Below are positions 9,270-19,286 of a DNA stretch of 64,000 nucleotides, piece after piece. Source of the DNA: a virus; the IMG/VR virus record IMGVR_UViG_3300024507_000442, positions 42,788 to 106,787 of that record. One strand, given 5' to 3'. Each line of letters begins with the position of its first letter. The first letter of the stretch is position 1. The notes under the pieces were generated by a model. That model searched no databases. It worked only from the letters and a program-made list of their open reading frames with translations, and was not told the origin of the DNA. Made by a program: the position numbers and the translations under genes.

Positions 9270-12200
9270 ATGGCAATTAAGATTCAAGGTTCTACTATCA
9301 TTGATGATAGTAGAAATATTACAGATGCTGGGATAACTACGGTAAGTTCTATAAGTATTGGGAATACCCAAGTTATTAGTTCTGGTAGAGAACTTCAGAA
9401 TATTGTTTCTTTAGACTCTACAACAACAGCGACGATTGAATCTGCAATCTCAAATTCACCAAATGTATTCAGTGATTTAACTGTAACTGGCGTTACTACA
9501 ATATCAGTCAATAGCTCTTCTGACGCATTAAGAGTAACTCAGACTGGTTCTGGTAACGCCTTTATAGTAGAGGATGAAGCGAATCCAGATGCAACTCCTT
9601 TTGTAATAACTTCAACAGGTTCTGTTGGAGTAGGTACAATAAATCCGAATAATAGAGTTACTTCGGAAAATACAGCAGTCCTTGCTGCGGGTATTGTCAC
9701 TGCATATAAATTTTATGGAGATGGATCAGGATTATTAGGAGTTTCTGGTTCAAACTGGGTTACTAGTGATGTTGGAATTAACACTCTTTCTAATGTCGGA
9801 ATTGGAACCACAAATCCAACAGAAAAATTAGATGTTCTTGGAAATGCAAAAATTTCAGGAATTGTTACTGCATCATCATTTTCAGGAACTGGTGGGTATT
9901 TAACTTTAGGCACATCTGATGATGGGAGTCTGACATCATCAGGAGCATTAAACACATTCACTACAAGCACTAAGATAGTTAATGGTATAGATGATCTAAA
10001 TGAACTGGCATTTAATATTATTAGAAATACGGCAGTTACTAATGTTGACTTTTCTTCCAATTTAGTTGCGGGAGGTTCTCCACTCTCAGTTACTTTATCT
10101 GTTACAAGTTCCGGAAACGCCAATCGTTATGATGTTGATTGGGGCGATGGAAATACAACTTCTAATTATGCTTCTTCATCTATTCCACACACATATACTA
10201 ACTCAAGTGGCGGATTATATTCAATCACATTAACCGCAAAAAATAATACTGGAGTTGGAGCAGGAAGTTCATTTACAACTTCTAAGACAGATTACATTAC
10301 TCTTTATACACCAAATCCAGTAGTTGGATTTGCCCTTTACAGAGCTTCTAGTGGAGGAACTGCTCTTTCAGGCAATGACTTATATGTTATAGAAGGACAA
10401 TCTTTATACTTAGATAACAATACAACAAATACTAGTGGTGCAACCGTCAACTATACAATGAATTGGGGTGATGGATCATCTAATGATTCTATCGCAAGTG
10501 ACTCAGCAGATGGTGGAGCTGGAGTTAGTGCCAATAGATTACAGCACACTTGGGGTCAAGGAACGAATAGTTCAACTACTACAGATACACTTACATTAAC
10601 TTTAAACGCACATAATACTGCAAACCCAGCAGTTATTCCCGCTACTGGTACTGTAGCACTTAAAGTTTATGATGATGCCCCAGTTCCTCCAGATGGATTA
10701 AGTAGCAAAACATTATCGAATGTTACTAGTACTGGAACAAGTCCAAAACTTGCCTCAGGATTTACTGATAATACTGGAGGAACCACTTTATCTGCAGGAA
10801 ATGATGTCAATCGTGTAATTAATGGAACTCCAGAAGCAACAGCAACTGCATCATTTGCTTACAATGCAAGTAGTGGAACTCTTACGGCAAACATAAATGG
10901 TTCTGCAGATGGTTCTAAAGCATTTACAAATGCTGATGACTCTGGAACTTATACGAGCTTGGTAATTACCGAAGAAAGCGACTATCAACTATTAAATTCT
11001 TCTGGATCTTCCGTTACTTTTGCAGCAAGTACTTTTTATCCTGGGGCTTATAAAGGATTCAAGGCAAAGGTTTCCAAATCCGCTTCAAGTTTAAGCACTG
11101 GCGTTAATAGTATGCAGTTGCTTCATAGCTCCACTGGAAATACAAATATTGTTGAATTTGTAAAAGATGATATGACTGCATCACCAACGGTGAGTATTGC
11201 TGGTGCGACTTTATCGGAAGGAACTGGAGGAACAAAACGCTATATTTCTGGTATTCCTTATTACAATACAGGTTCACCAACTCTTACATTATCCGGAGTA
11301 ACTGTTACAAATCTTGTCGGACAAGCATACACCAATCAATCAAATATCGTAGAGGTTGACACTGGAACAAACCAAGAAGGAACTTCAAGTGCGGCTACAA
11401 ATGATACTGATTATACTTATGCTCAGATTGACGGTGCAGTAACAATGTTAAGCGGAGGAATACCTTTAGTAAACACGGGTACTTCTTCTCCATATGCAAT
11501 TGGCAATCTAACAGTTCCCATCACATCTTCAAGTGTAAGAACTGTTGATAGAGTTAAAGTTCGAGCAAGAAATGTAAATGGAGTTGCCAGTTACACAAGT
11601 GATATTTCAACTAATATTCAAGTTCATACTGCAGCTCAATCTGGGATATCTGAAATTTCTATAGCAGTTCCTTCAGGACTTGGAGATGGAACTTATACAG
11701 ATAATGGTAAGAGAATATTTGATTTTAATGCTGCAACTACAAACACTCCATCTTATAGTGGTGCCACTAATTTTTATACAAATAGTCCATATAGTGAATC
11801 ATCAGATCCAGGAGTTGCTGGAACAAAAGAAGCAACAGTAAGATTGGGCGTATTAAAATATGATGTAACAGATTATTCGACAGGATATCTACCTACTGGT
11901 CCAAACAGAAGTGGCGATACTGGAACTCAGTATTTCACTTTTGCTTTCAGGAGAAAATCTGTAGCTAACTTTGATATTAATATTACATCATCTGGAATTT
12001 CGGGTCTCTGGATTGCTGCACCCGGAACAAGTATAGATACTACAAGTGGATTAAATGGTTGGTTAAGAGCAGATACAACTTATGCAGGTTCTGGCGTTCC
12101 TGGAAGTGGATCTGGTGGAAATGGTTCTGATGGATGTGCTTTCACCAGTGGGGATAGAATTCTCACATCAACTTCTCTCAGTGGTGGATATACAATGACT

Positions 12201-12308
12201 TTGGGAAGTGAAAATATGAGTAATGCTACTGGTAATGTTGTTCTTGTTCGAATTGCCTTAACATCTGGACAATCAGTATCAAGTCTTAGTATAGGAGCTG
12301 CTGCATAA
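9270..12308 (+). CDS. Tail-fibre-like protein with two PKD-like domains (copy 2), 1012 aa
   Basis: This is a paralogue of the gene at 786. It adds ~140 N-terminal residues: MAIKIQGSTIIDDSRNIT, then a SGNAFIVEDEANPDATPF segment and a GIGTTNPTEKLDVLG segment, both also found in the giant fibres. Two WGDG PKD-like domains lie around residues 290 and 399, and the beta-rich C-terminal half is nearly the same as copy 1. The start is supported by GAGG at 9260-9263. A perfect 11-bp inverted repeat (9290-9315) lies just inside the gene. One base separates it from the next giant fibre, repeating the arrangement of copy 1. Confidence 0.7.
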   Translation: MAIKIQGSTIIDDSRNITDAGITTVSSISIGNTQVISSGRELQNIVSLDSTTTATIESAISNSPNVFSDLTVTGVTTISVNSSSDALRVTQTGSGNAFIVEDEANPDATPFVITSTGSVGVGTINPNNRVTSENTAVLAAGIVTAYKFYGDGSGLLGVSGSNWVTSDVGINTLSNVGIGTTNPTEKLDVLGNAKISGIVTASSFSGTGGYLTLGTSDDGSLTSSGALNTFTTSTKIVNGIDDLNELAFNIIRNTAVTNVDFSSNLVAGGSPLSVTLSVTSSGNANRYDVDWGDGNTTSNYASSSIPHTYTNSSGGLYSITLTAKNNTGVGAGSSFTTSKTDYITLYTPNPVVGFALYRASSGGTALSGNDLYVIEGQSLYLDNNTTNTSGATVNYTMNWGDGSSNDSIASDSADGGAGVSANRLQHTWGQGTNSSTTTDTLTLTLNAHNTANPAVIPATGTVALKVYDDAPVPPDGLSSKTLSNVTSTGTSPKLASGFTDNTGGTTLSAGNDVNRVINGTPEATATASFAYNASSGTLTANINGSADGSKAFTNADDSGTYTSLVITEESDYQLLNSSGSSVTFAASTFYPGAYKGFKAKVSKSASSLSTGVNSMQLLHSSTGNTNIVEFVKDDMTASPTVSIAGATLSEGTGGTKRYISGIPYYNTGSPTLTLSGVTVTNLVGQAYTNQSNIVEVDTGTNQEGTSSAATNDTDYTYAQIDGAVTMLSGGIPLVNTGTSSPYAIGNLTVPITSSSVRTVDRVKVRARNVNGVASYTSDISTNIQVHTAAQSGISEISIAVPSGLGDGTYTDNGKRIFDFNAATTNTPSYSGATNFYTNSPYSESSDPGVAGTKEATVRLGVLKYDVTDYSTGYLPTGPNRSGDTGTQYFTFAFRRKSVANFDINITSSGISGLWIAAPGTSIDTTSGLNGWLRADTTYAGSGVPGSGSGGNGSDGCAFTSGDRILTSTSLSGGYTMTLGSENMSNATGNVVLVRIALTSGQSVSSLSIGAAA

Positions 12309-12309
12309 G

Positions 12310-15300
12310 ATGACTATCTCAAACGATCAGAAGATTGATTATCTCTGGAAAAAACTTGGTTACGGTAGAACTAAAACGGATACTTCTTCCGTAAAGGACG
12401 CCGTAAACGAATCTATTTCAAGTCCTCTATTAATAAGGGGAGATACTGTTTGGACCCAGGCAAATTTAATCCCAACAACTATTCCAGGTAGCAGCACATC
12501 TATAGTTACCTTATATCCAACATCCTTACCCGTTGAATGCACTGTAGATATTACAGCATCTTCTAATAGGACTTGGAAGACAAATATAACAGATTGGATT
12601 CCACCAGAAATTGGTTCAACATATCTTATAAAAGTTTACATTCATACCTCTGGAAATGCAGCTACTGCTGCCGCTTCAGGTACTCAAGTATTTGCTACTG
12701 GTTCTGGTAATAACGACGAATGGTTCTTTGATTATCAGTCGGGAGTTTTAAATTTCATTGGAACAAATCTTCCCAATGGAGTTAGTTTTACCGGAAAGAG
12801 TGTTTATATCAGTGGGGCAGTTTATAGTGGGCAAAAAGGAGTAACTGCAACAGGAACAGCGGTTAGTTTCTCAAACATTTATGCAAGTGGAATCATAACT
12901 GCATCCCAATTTTATGGAGATGGTTCTGGATTATCCGGAGTATCTGCTTCAAAATGGTCCACAACAAATGCTGGTATTCATACTCTCTCAAATGTTGGTA
13001 TAGGAACCACAAATCCCACCCAAAACTTAGATGTTAAGGGTTCAGTAAAAATTAGTGAAAGAATTTATGATTTTAATAATAATCCCGGAGGTGCTAATTA
13101 TGTTTTATCTTCCGGAGGTCCATCTGGTTCATGGACTTGGTTACCTGTAACTGATGTTGGGGCAGGAACACTCGATGCTGTTTTTATAAGACAGGATGGT
13201 AGTAATGTTGGAAATGGAACTGCAACAACATTTGATTTTTATGAGAATTTTTCAGTTACCCAACCATCTGCAGGAATAGCATCGATAAGAATCAATAGCG
13301 TAAATTTAATTGATGCATCATCAATATCAGCTAATAGTTCCTCAAATGCATTAAGAATCACTCAAACAGGTTCTGGCAATGCTTTAGTTGTTGAAGATGA
13401 AGCAAATCCAGATGCAACTCCTTTTGTTGTTAGTGCCACTGGTAATGTTGGAATCGGAACTTCAAGTTCGACATCAAAATTAGATGTAAGGGGTGATATA
13501 ATAATAGCTGGCGTATCTACTTTTATTGGTTTAGTAGAACTTGATGGTTCTTTAAGAGACATTTATGGAAATGTAGGTGCTGCTGGGTCTATTCTTGTCT
13601 CCACTGGTGCTGGAGTAAGTTGGACTGCTCCATTTGCTGCAGGTATTCAAGGTGTCCAAGGACTTCAGGGTACTCAGGGATTACAAGGTTTAGGAGGTTC
13701 TCAAGGAACCCAAGGACTTCAGGGATTACAAGGTTTAGGAGGTTCTCAAGGAACTCAAGGTACTCAAGGACTTCAGGGATTACAAGGTTTAGGAGGTTCT
13801 CAAGGAACTCAAGGTACTCAAGGACTTCAGGGATTACAAGGTTTAGGAGGTTCTCAAGGAACTCAAGGACTTCAGGGTACTCAGGGATTACAAGGGACAA
13901 CAGGATCGCAAGGTATTTCCGGTCCAGTAGCAGGATCTGCAAATCAAGTTGTTTATAAAGATGGTTCAAATAATCCAACAGGTTCTGCTAATCTCACTTT
14001 TAATGGAACAGAATTAGTTACTCATACACTAACTGTTCTCAACAATACTGATATCAACGGCAATTTAAATGTTGATGGAAGTATTACAATTGGCGGAACA
14101 TCAGCACAACTCAACACTCAACAACTTACAGTAGTTGATGCTGACATTGTTCTTGGTATTGGTACTTCATTCTCACCAAGCGATGCAACAGCGAGTCATG
14201 GTGGTATTGCAATTGCATCAACTGAAGGAACTCCACTTGTAAGTCTTGCGATTGGTGGAGAAACCAACCCAGACACATATAAGAAAATTATGTGGTTTAG
14301 GGGTGGTGATATTGGCGCTGGTATTACTGATGCTTGGTTGTTTAACTATGGCGTTGGTATTGGTTCTACTCAAGTTCCTAATGGAGTAAGACTTGCTGCT
14401 GGTGCAATTCAAGTTAGCGATAATAAACTTGATGTTAGTGGTGATATTGATTTTAGTGGAACTTTCTATCAAAACGGAAGTCCATTTGTAGCATCAAGGT
14501 GGACTGCTGGAACTGGTGATAATATCTATAGATTAAATGGAAATGTTGGTATAGGAACTACAAATCCACAAACAAAACTTGAACTTAATGGTGTTCTTGG
14601 ATTTACAGGTAGTAATATAAAAATTGGTAATAATATAACTGGTGAAAATATTTCAGGTGGGACCGATAATATTCTTATAGGAACAGAAGCAGGACGTTAT
14701 TTAACTGATGGTACTGGTAATGTTCTTATTGGACCATCAGGACCATCAGGAACACCTGGTGTAGTTCCTGCCTTGGTTGGTTATAGTGACAATAATAGGT
14801 TAGTTATTGGTTCAGGAAATACTGCTTGGATTTATGGTGATAGTTCTTATCATCTTAATATTAATGAAGTATTAAAATTTAATGATGATGTTTCTGCAAA
14901 ATATAATATATTCCTTACCGGAGCGGATAAAACTACATTATATGACACATCTAATAGAGGTAATAAAAATATATTTTTGGGGTATGAAGTAGGACTTAAT
15001 GACAGTGGCGGTGATTACAATACCTTTATTGGTGAGCGTGCAGGATATAATAACTATGGTGGAAATGGCAATATCTTTATGGGGGGTTCTGCAGGATTTT
15101 CTAATACTGGTGGATATAGCAATACCGTTATTGGCCCTGGTGCAGGATATGATAACACTGATGGATTTTACAATATCATTATAGGTAGATGGGCGGGAGT
15201 TTATAATAATGGTGGATTTAACAATACCTTTATTGGTGAGCGTGCAGGATATAATAACTATGGCGGTGATTACAATACCTTTATTGGACCTTCTGCAGGA

Positions 15301-18300
15301 TATGCTAATACTGGTGGTTCTTACAATGCATTTATGGGTTATGAAGTAGGATATAATAATACTGGTGGTTATTACAATACCTTTATTGGACCTTCTGCAG
15401 GAAATGCTAATAATGGTGGTGATTACAGTACATTTATTGGCCCTAATGCGGGATATAATAATGCTGGAGGAACTTCTAATATCTTTATAGGTCCTCAATC
15501 AGGATATAATAATACTGATGGTTCTTACAATACCTTTATTGGTGAGAGTGCAGGAAGTAATAATCAAGGATCTAATAATATCTTCTTTGGAAATAATGCA
15601 GGAGCTGCTAATACCTCTGGAACTAATAATGTTGCTATTGGCAAATTTGCAGGAGTTTATCTATCTAGTGGTAGTAATAATGTTCTTATTGGTCCATCAG
15701 ATAGTTATGGTCCAACTTCTAGTCCTCCTATTCCCGATGGAAGTAATCAGTTAGTTATTGGTTCAGGAAGTACTGCTTGGATTTATGGTAATAGTTCTTA
15801 TAATGTCGGTATAGGAACCACAAATCCAACAACAGCACTTCAAATTAATGGAGTATTAGGATTTGGCATCGATCAATATGGAAATACTAACATAAGAATA
15901 GGTGATAATACTACTGGTTCCTCCATTACTGATGGATTTAATAACATTTTTATGGGCATTGGTGCTGGTAATTATACTACTTCTGGATATTCGAACCAAT
16001 TCTTAGGTGGTTTTGCAGGAAATAATAATATTGATGGAGGTACTAATATCTTCATAGGAGAATCTGCAGGATATAATAACACTAGTGGAAGTAGTAATAT
16101 CTTTTTGAATGCTTTTGCAGGATATAATAATATTAATGGAAATGCTAATAATTTCCTCGGTGTTTTTGCAGGAGAGGATAATATTGATGGATACCACAAC
16201 AACTTCTTTGGCAATCGTGCAGGAAACAGCAACAAAAGTGGAAATTATAATATCTACCTTGGACCACTAAGTGGAATTTCCACAGCAGCATCTAGAAAAA
16301 TTATAATTGGTTCGGGTGGTCCTGGTCCTGATTTATTTGATTCACCAAACACCACCAAAGACACTCAATTTGCTGTTGGTGTAAGAACTGATGAAAACCC
16401 AAGTAAATATTGGTTAGTTGGTGATGAAAACTTTAATATTGGTATAGGAACCACAAATCCAACTGAAAAATTAGATGTTGGTGGAAACTTAAGAATTCGT
16501 TCTGGTCTTAATGATTTTTATAATAATGTAGGTGCTGCTGGGTCTATTCTTGTATCAACTGGTGCTGGAGTAAGTTGGACTACTCCATTTGCTGCTGGTA
16601 TTCAGGGAACCCAAGGTCTTCAGGGACTTCAAGGATTACAAGGTTTAGGAGGTTCTCAAGGAACTCAAGGTCTTCAGGGATTACAAGGTTTAGGAGGTTC
16701 TCAAGGAACTCAAGGTCTTCAGGGATTACAAGGTTTAGGAGGTTCTCAAGGAACCCAAGGACTTCAGGGATTACAAGGTTTAGGAGGTTCTCAAGGAACT
16801 CAAGGACTTCAGGGTACTCAGGGATTACAGGGCACTCAAGGAACCGCTGGTCCAGTAGCAGGATCTGCAAATCAAGTTGTTTATAAAGATGGATCTAATG
16901 ATCCAACAGGATCTGCAAATCTTACTTTTAATGGTACATCTTTATTTACGAATCAATTAAGTGTCTCCGGAGTTTCTACATTCACTAATGGACCAGTATT
17001 AGTTGGAACAGCAACATCAACAGGAACAGCATCACAAAGATTACAAGTAACTGGTGGTGCTTATGTTTCTGGTAATACTGGTATCGGAACCACAAATCCA
17101 CTACAAAACCTTCATGTTCTTGGAAATCTTCTTGTTGCTGCTGGTTCTTCAACAGGACAACACATTACTCAAAAGGCATATGAGTTAAATTCAGGTACTC
17201 TTTCTTGGGAAGGTTCCGCAGGTCAGTTATTCAGTATTACAAATAACCTAACATCAGGTTCCATATTCTCAGTTAATGATGTTTCTGGTATTCCAAGTAT
17301 TGATGTAAACGCAAATGGTACAGTTTTACTTGGTCCTTATGGTGGCAACATTGGTGTAGGAACGACAAGTACAACATCAAAACTCCAAGTTACTGGTGAT
17401 ACTAATATTACAGGAGTAACAACATCACTAAGATTTGTATCAACGGTAGCAACAGGAACTGCACCACTCACAGTTTCTTCTACTACAGTAGTAACTAATC
17501 TTAACGCAGATTTACTTGATGGAAAGAACACCGGAACATCTGGAAACACAATTCCTTTATTAGATGGTGCAAATACTTGGTCCGCAAATCAAACTTTTAG
17601 TTCCCAAATTATATCAACTCAAGCAAACTCCACAACAACTGGTGGTGGTCAAATTTATTTGAATGGCAATACCGGAAATAGAATTGATTTTAATTCAAAT
17701 GGTGTTGCTGCTCCTACATTTACTACAAGAAGTGCTGGTACAAAAATACTTTTATATTCGGGTATAGGTGGAGCAACTGTTGATTATGCGTTTGGTATTG
17801 AATCTAATACTTTATGGTCTTCTGTTCCCGATTCATCATCTCAATTCAAATGGTATGCTGGAACTACCAGTATTGCTACTTTATCTGGTGCTGGAGTTTT
17901 CACTGCCACTAGTTTTAGTGGTTCTGGAGCATCCTTAACTTCTTTAAATGCATCAAACCTTTCTACGGGAACGGTTCCTACTGGAGTTCTTGCTTCAGGA
18001 ACTGCCAACGCGACAACATATTTGAGAGGAGACCAGACTTGGGCTACGATTAGTGGTGGTGCAACTCTTTCAAATGATACAACAACAAACGCAACTTATT
18101 ATCCAACATTTGCCAATGCAACTTCTGGTACTTATTCGACAGCATATGTATCAAGTACAAAATGCACTTTTAATCCATCAACAGGAACATTATCCGCAAC
18201 AGTATTTACGTCACTATCTGATAGGACACAAAAAACTGATATTCAACCAATTAAAAATGCACTATCTTTAGTAACTCAACTTGAGGGTGTAAGATATAAG

Positions 18301-18516
18301 TGGAAAGATGAAAATAGTCAACCTTCAATTGGTGTGATTGCACAAGATATTGAGAAGGTACTTCCAGAAGTTGTTGCAGAAAACGAAGATGGTCTTAAGT
18401 CAGTATCTTATGGAAATATTGTTGGCGTATTGATTGAAGCAATCAAAGAACAGCAAGAACAAATAAATATCCTTAAGGAAGAAATTAAGAGTTTGAAGGA
18501 AAAGGATTTTTCATAA
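12310..18516 (+). CDS. Giant tail fibre with collagen-like and NTFIG repeats and S74 chaperone, 2068 aa
   Basis: Residues 1-175 match the other giant fibre. Collagen-like Gly-X-Gln tracts lie at about residues 444-540 and 1430-1516; proline is absent from the triplets. Between them are 18-residue YNTFIGPSAGYANTGGS-type repeats (about residues 890-1110 and 1210-1317), resembling repeats of trimeric adhesin heads. A TYKKIMWF domain is shared with the other giant. The C-terminal 99 residues are an S74 chaperone with Ser1970 and Lys1975, then GVIAQDIEKVLPE and a coiled coil. All elements predict a trimeric, self-processed fibre. The stop overlaps the next start (TAATG). Confidence 0.85.
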   Translation: MTISNDQKIDYLWKKLGYGRTKTDTSSVKDAVNESISSPLLIRGDTVWTQANLIPTTIPGSSTSIVTLYPTSLPVECTVDITASSNRTWKTNITDWIPPEIGSTYLIKVYIHTSGNAATAAASGTQVFATGSGNNDEWFFDYQSGVLNFIGTNLPNGVSFTGKSVYISGAVYSGQKGVTATGTAVSFSNIYASGIITASQFYGDGSGLSGVSASKWSTTNAGIHTLSNVGIGTTNPTQNLDVKGSVKISERIYDFNNNPGGANYVLSSGGPSGSWTWLPVTDVGAGTLDAVFIRQDGSNVGNGTATTFDFYENFSVTQPSAGIASIRINSVNLIDASSISANSSSNALRITQTGSGNALVVEDEANPDATPFVVSATGNVGIGTSSSTSKLDVRGDIIIAGVSTFIGLVELDGSLRDIYGNVGAAGSILVSTGAGVSWTAPFAAGIQGVQGLQGTQGLQGLGGSQGTQGLQGLQGLGGSQGTQGTQGLQGLQGLGGSQGTQGTQGLQGLQGLGGSQGTQGLQGTQGLQGTTGSQGISGPVAGSANQVVYKDGSNNPTGSANLTFNGTELVTHTLTVLNNTDINGNLNVDGSITIGGTSAQLNTQQLTVVDADIVLGIGTSFSPSDATASHGGIAIASTEGTPLVSLAIGGETNPDTYKKIMWFRGGDIGAGITDAWLFNYGVGIGSTQVPNGVRLAAGAIQVSDNKLDVSGDIDFSGTFYQNGSPFVASRWTAGTGDNIYRLNGNVGIGTTNPQTKLELNGVLGFTGSNIKIGNNITGENISGGTDNILIGTEAGRYLTDGTGNVLIGPSGPSGTPGVVPALVGYSDNNRLVIGSGNTAWIYGDSSYHLNINEVLKFNDDVSAKYNIFLTGADKTTLYDTSNRGNKNIFLGYEVGLNDSGGDYNTFIGERAGYNNYGGNGNIFMGGSAGFSNTGGYSNTVIGPGAGYDNTDGFYNIIIGRWAGVYNNGGFNNTFIGERAGYNNYGGDYNTFIGPSAGYANTGGSYNAFMGYEVGYNNTGGYYNTFIGPSAGNANNGGDYSTFIGPNAGYNNAGGTSNIFIGPQSGYNNTDGSYNTFIGESAGSNNQGSNNIFFGNNAGAANTSGTNNVAIGKFAGVYLSSGSNNVLIGPSDSYGPTSSPPIPDGSNQLVIGSGSTAWIYGNSSYNVGIGTTNPTTALQINGVLGFGIDQYGNTNIRIGDNTTGSSITDGFNNIFMGIGAGNYTTSGYSNQFLGGFAGNNNIDGGTNIFIGESAGYNNTSGSSNIFLNAFAGYNNINGNANNFLGVFAGEDNIDGYHNNFFGNRAGNSNKSGNYNIYLGPLSGISTAASRKIIIGSGGPGPDLFDSPNTTKDTQFAVGVRTDENPSKYWLVGDENFNIGIGTTNPTEKLDVGGNLRIRSGLNDFYNNVGAAGSILVSTGAGVSWTTPFAAGIQGTQGLQGLQGLQGLGGSQGTQGLQGLQGLGGSQGTQGLQGLQGLGGSQGTQGLQGLQGLGGSQGTQGLQGTQGLQGTQGTAGPVAGSANQVVYKDGSNDPTGSANLTFNGTSLFTNQLSVSGVSTFTNGPVLVGTATSTGTASQRLQVTGGAYVSGNTGIGTTNPLQNLHVLGNLLVAAGSSTGQHITQKAYELNSGTLSWEGSAGQLFSITNNLTSGSIFSVNDVSGIPSIDVNANGTVLLGPYGGNIGVGTTSTTSKLQVTGDTNITGVTTSLRFVSTVATGTAPLTVSSTTVVTNLNADLLDGKNTGTSGNTIPLLDGANTWSANQTFSSQIISTQANSTTTGGGQIYLNGNTGNRIDFNSNGVAAPTFTTRSAGTKILLYSGIGGATVDYAFGIESNTLWSSVPDSSSQFKWYAGTTSIATLSGAGVFTATSFSGSGASLTSLNASNLSTGTVPTGVLASGTANATTYLRGDQTWATISGGATLSNDTTTNATYYPTFANATSGTYSTAYVSSTKCTFNPSTGTLSATVFTSLSDRTQKTDIQPIKNALSLVTQLEGVRYKWKDENSQPSIGVIAQDIEKVLPEVVAENEDGLKSVSYGNIVGVLIEAIKEQQEQINILKEEIKSLKEKDFS
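13641..13917 (+). repeat. First collagen-like DNA repeat tract
   Basis: In-frame 45-51-base units around GGATTACAAGGTTTAGGAGG and TCTCAAGGAACTCAAGG encode Gly-X-Gln triplets broken by a GLGGSQ interruption. Copies are almost identical in DNA. Confidence 0.85.
14979..15640 (+). repeat. 54-bp NTFIG repeats, first block
   Basis: About a dozen in-frame 54-base units encode YNTFIGxxAGYNNxGG-type 18-mers. A block of similar but more diverged units follows at about 15940-16260. Confidence 0.75.
16600..16850 (+). repeat. Second collagen-like DNA repeat tract
   Basis: Same unit as at 13641, with four near-identical 45-base copies. The two tracts are potential sites for internal recombination that would delete the NTFIG region between them. 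Confidence 0.85.
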
Positions 18517-19286
18517 TGGCAGTTGCTTATAATCCCGGCACAGTTACAAATGGTCTTGTATTAGCACTTGATGCTGGAAATACAAAGAGTTATCCCGGAA
18601 GTGGAGCGACTTGGACCGATTTGAGTGGTAATAGTAATACTGGAACTTTAACTAATGGTCCTACTTACAATAGTTCTAATGGTGGATCTATTGTTTTTGA
18701 TGGAGTTGATGATTATGTAACAAATGGCAATTCCAGTTTTACAATTGCTAATAATCTTTTTGCAGATACAAATGGATCTTGGAGTGTTTCTGCTTGGTTT
18801 AAATTTCCAGTTTCTCCAACACAATCAAGAAGTGATGCATTGAATGGTGGAAATTGTTCTTATCATATTTTCGGAAGAAGTGGCGGTATTGCAACTGGAG
18901 CGACATTTGGAATATTTGTTGCTGGAACATCTACTGTTTATGGCACAAATACAAATAAATGTGTTGCTGCTATTAGGGGCACAAATACCCCAATATCAAA
19001 CACATTAGTAAATACAAACACTTGGTATAATGCAGTAGTAACTTGGAATGGTTCTGTTGCTTATGGGTATCTAAATGCATCTTCACCAACAACTTTAACA
19101 GTTGGAACTGCTACAGTGCAAATATACAATATTGATATTGGTAATACTGCATCATTAAATACACCATCTACAGGGTATCATAATTTTGAGGGATCAATAA
19201 GTAATGTTCAAGTTTATAATAGAGCTCTAACAACAGCAGAAATTTCACAAAACTTTAATGCACTTAGAGGGAGGTTTGAAATCTAA
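18516..19286 (+). CDS. LamG/concanavalin-like adhesin, 256 aa
   Basis: A single LamG-type jelly-roll fills the protein: NGLVLALDAGNTKSYPGSG at the N-terminus, WTDLSGNSNTGTLTNGP, a SIVFDGVDDYV strand, WSVSAWFKF, and a C-terminal VQVYNRALTTAEISQNFNAL signature. In phages and secreted proteins such domains bind carbohydrate. The start overlaps the stop of the giant fibre (TAATG), implying coupled translation. No S74 domain is present. I infer a receptor-binding or decoration protein of the fibre system. Confidence 0.75.
   Translation: MAVAYNPGTVTNGLVLALDAGNTKSYPGSGATWTDLSGNSNTGTLTNGPTYNSSNGGSIVFDGVDDYVTNGNSSFTIANNLFADTNGSWSVSAWFKFPVSPTQSRSDALNGGNCSYHIFGRSGGIATGATFGIFVAGTSTVYGTNTNKCVAAIRGTNTPISNTLVNTNTWYNAVVTWNGSVAYGYLNASSPTTLTVGTATVQIYNIDIGNTASLNTPSTGYHNFEGSISNVQVYNRALTTAEISQNFNALRGRFEI

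Noticed and set aside
13620-13958. Arg/Ser-rich + strand frame in the collagen-like tract (and a similar one at 16575-16886)
   Set aside because: Out-of-frame reading of the Gly-X-Gln DNA repeats; no start signal and no independent motif.
14938-15498. 186-aa repetitive - strand frame
   Set aside because: Its 18-residue periodicity is only the reflection of the 54-bp NTFIG repeats of the fibre gene.
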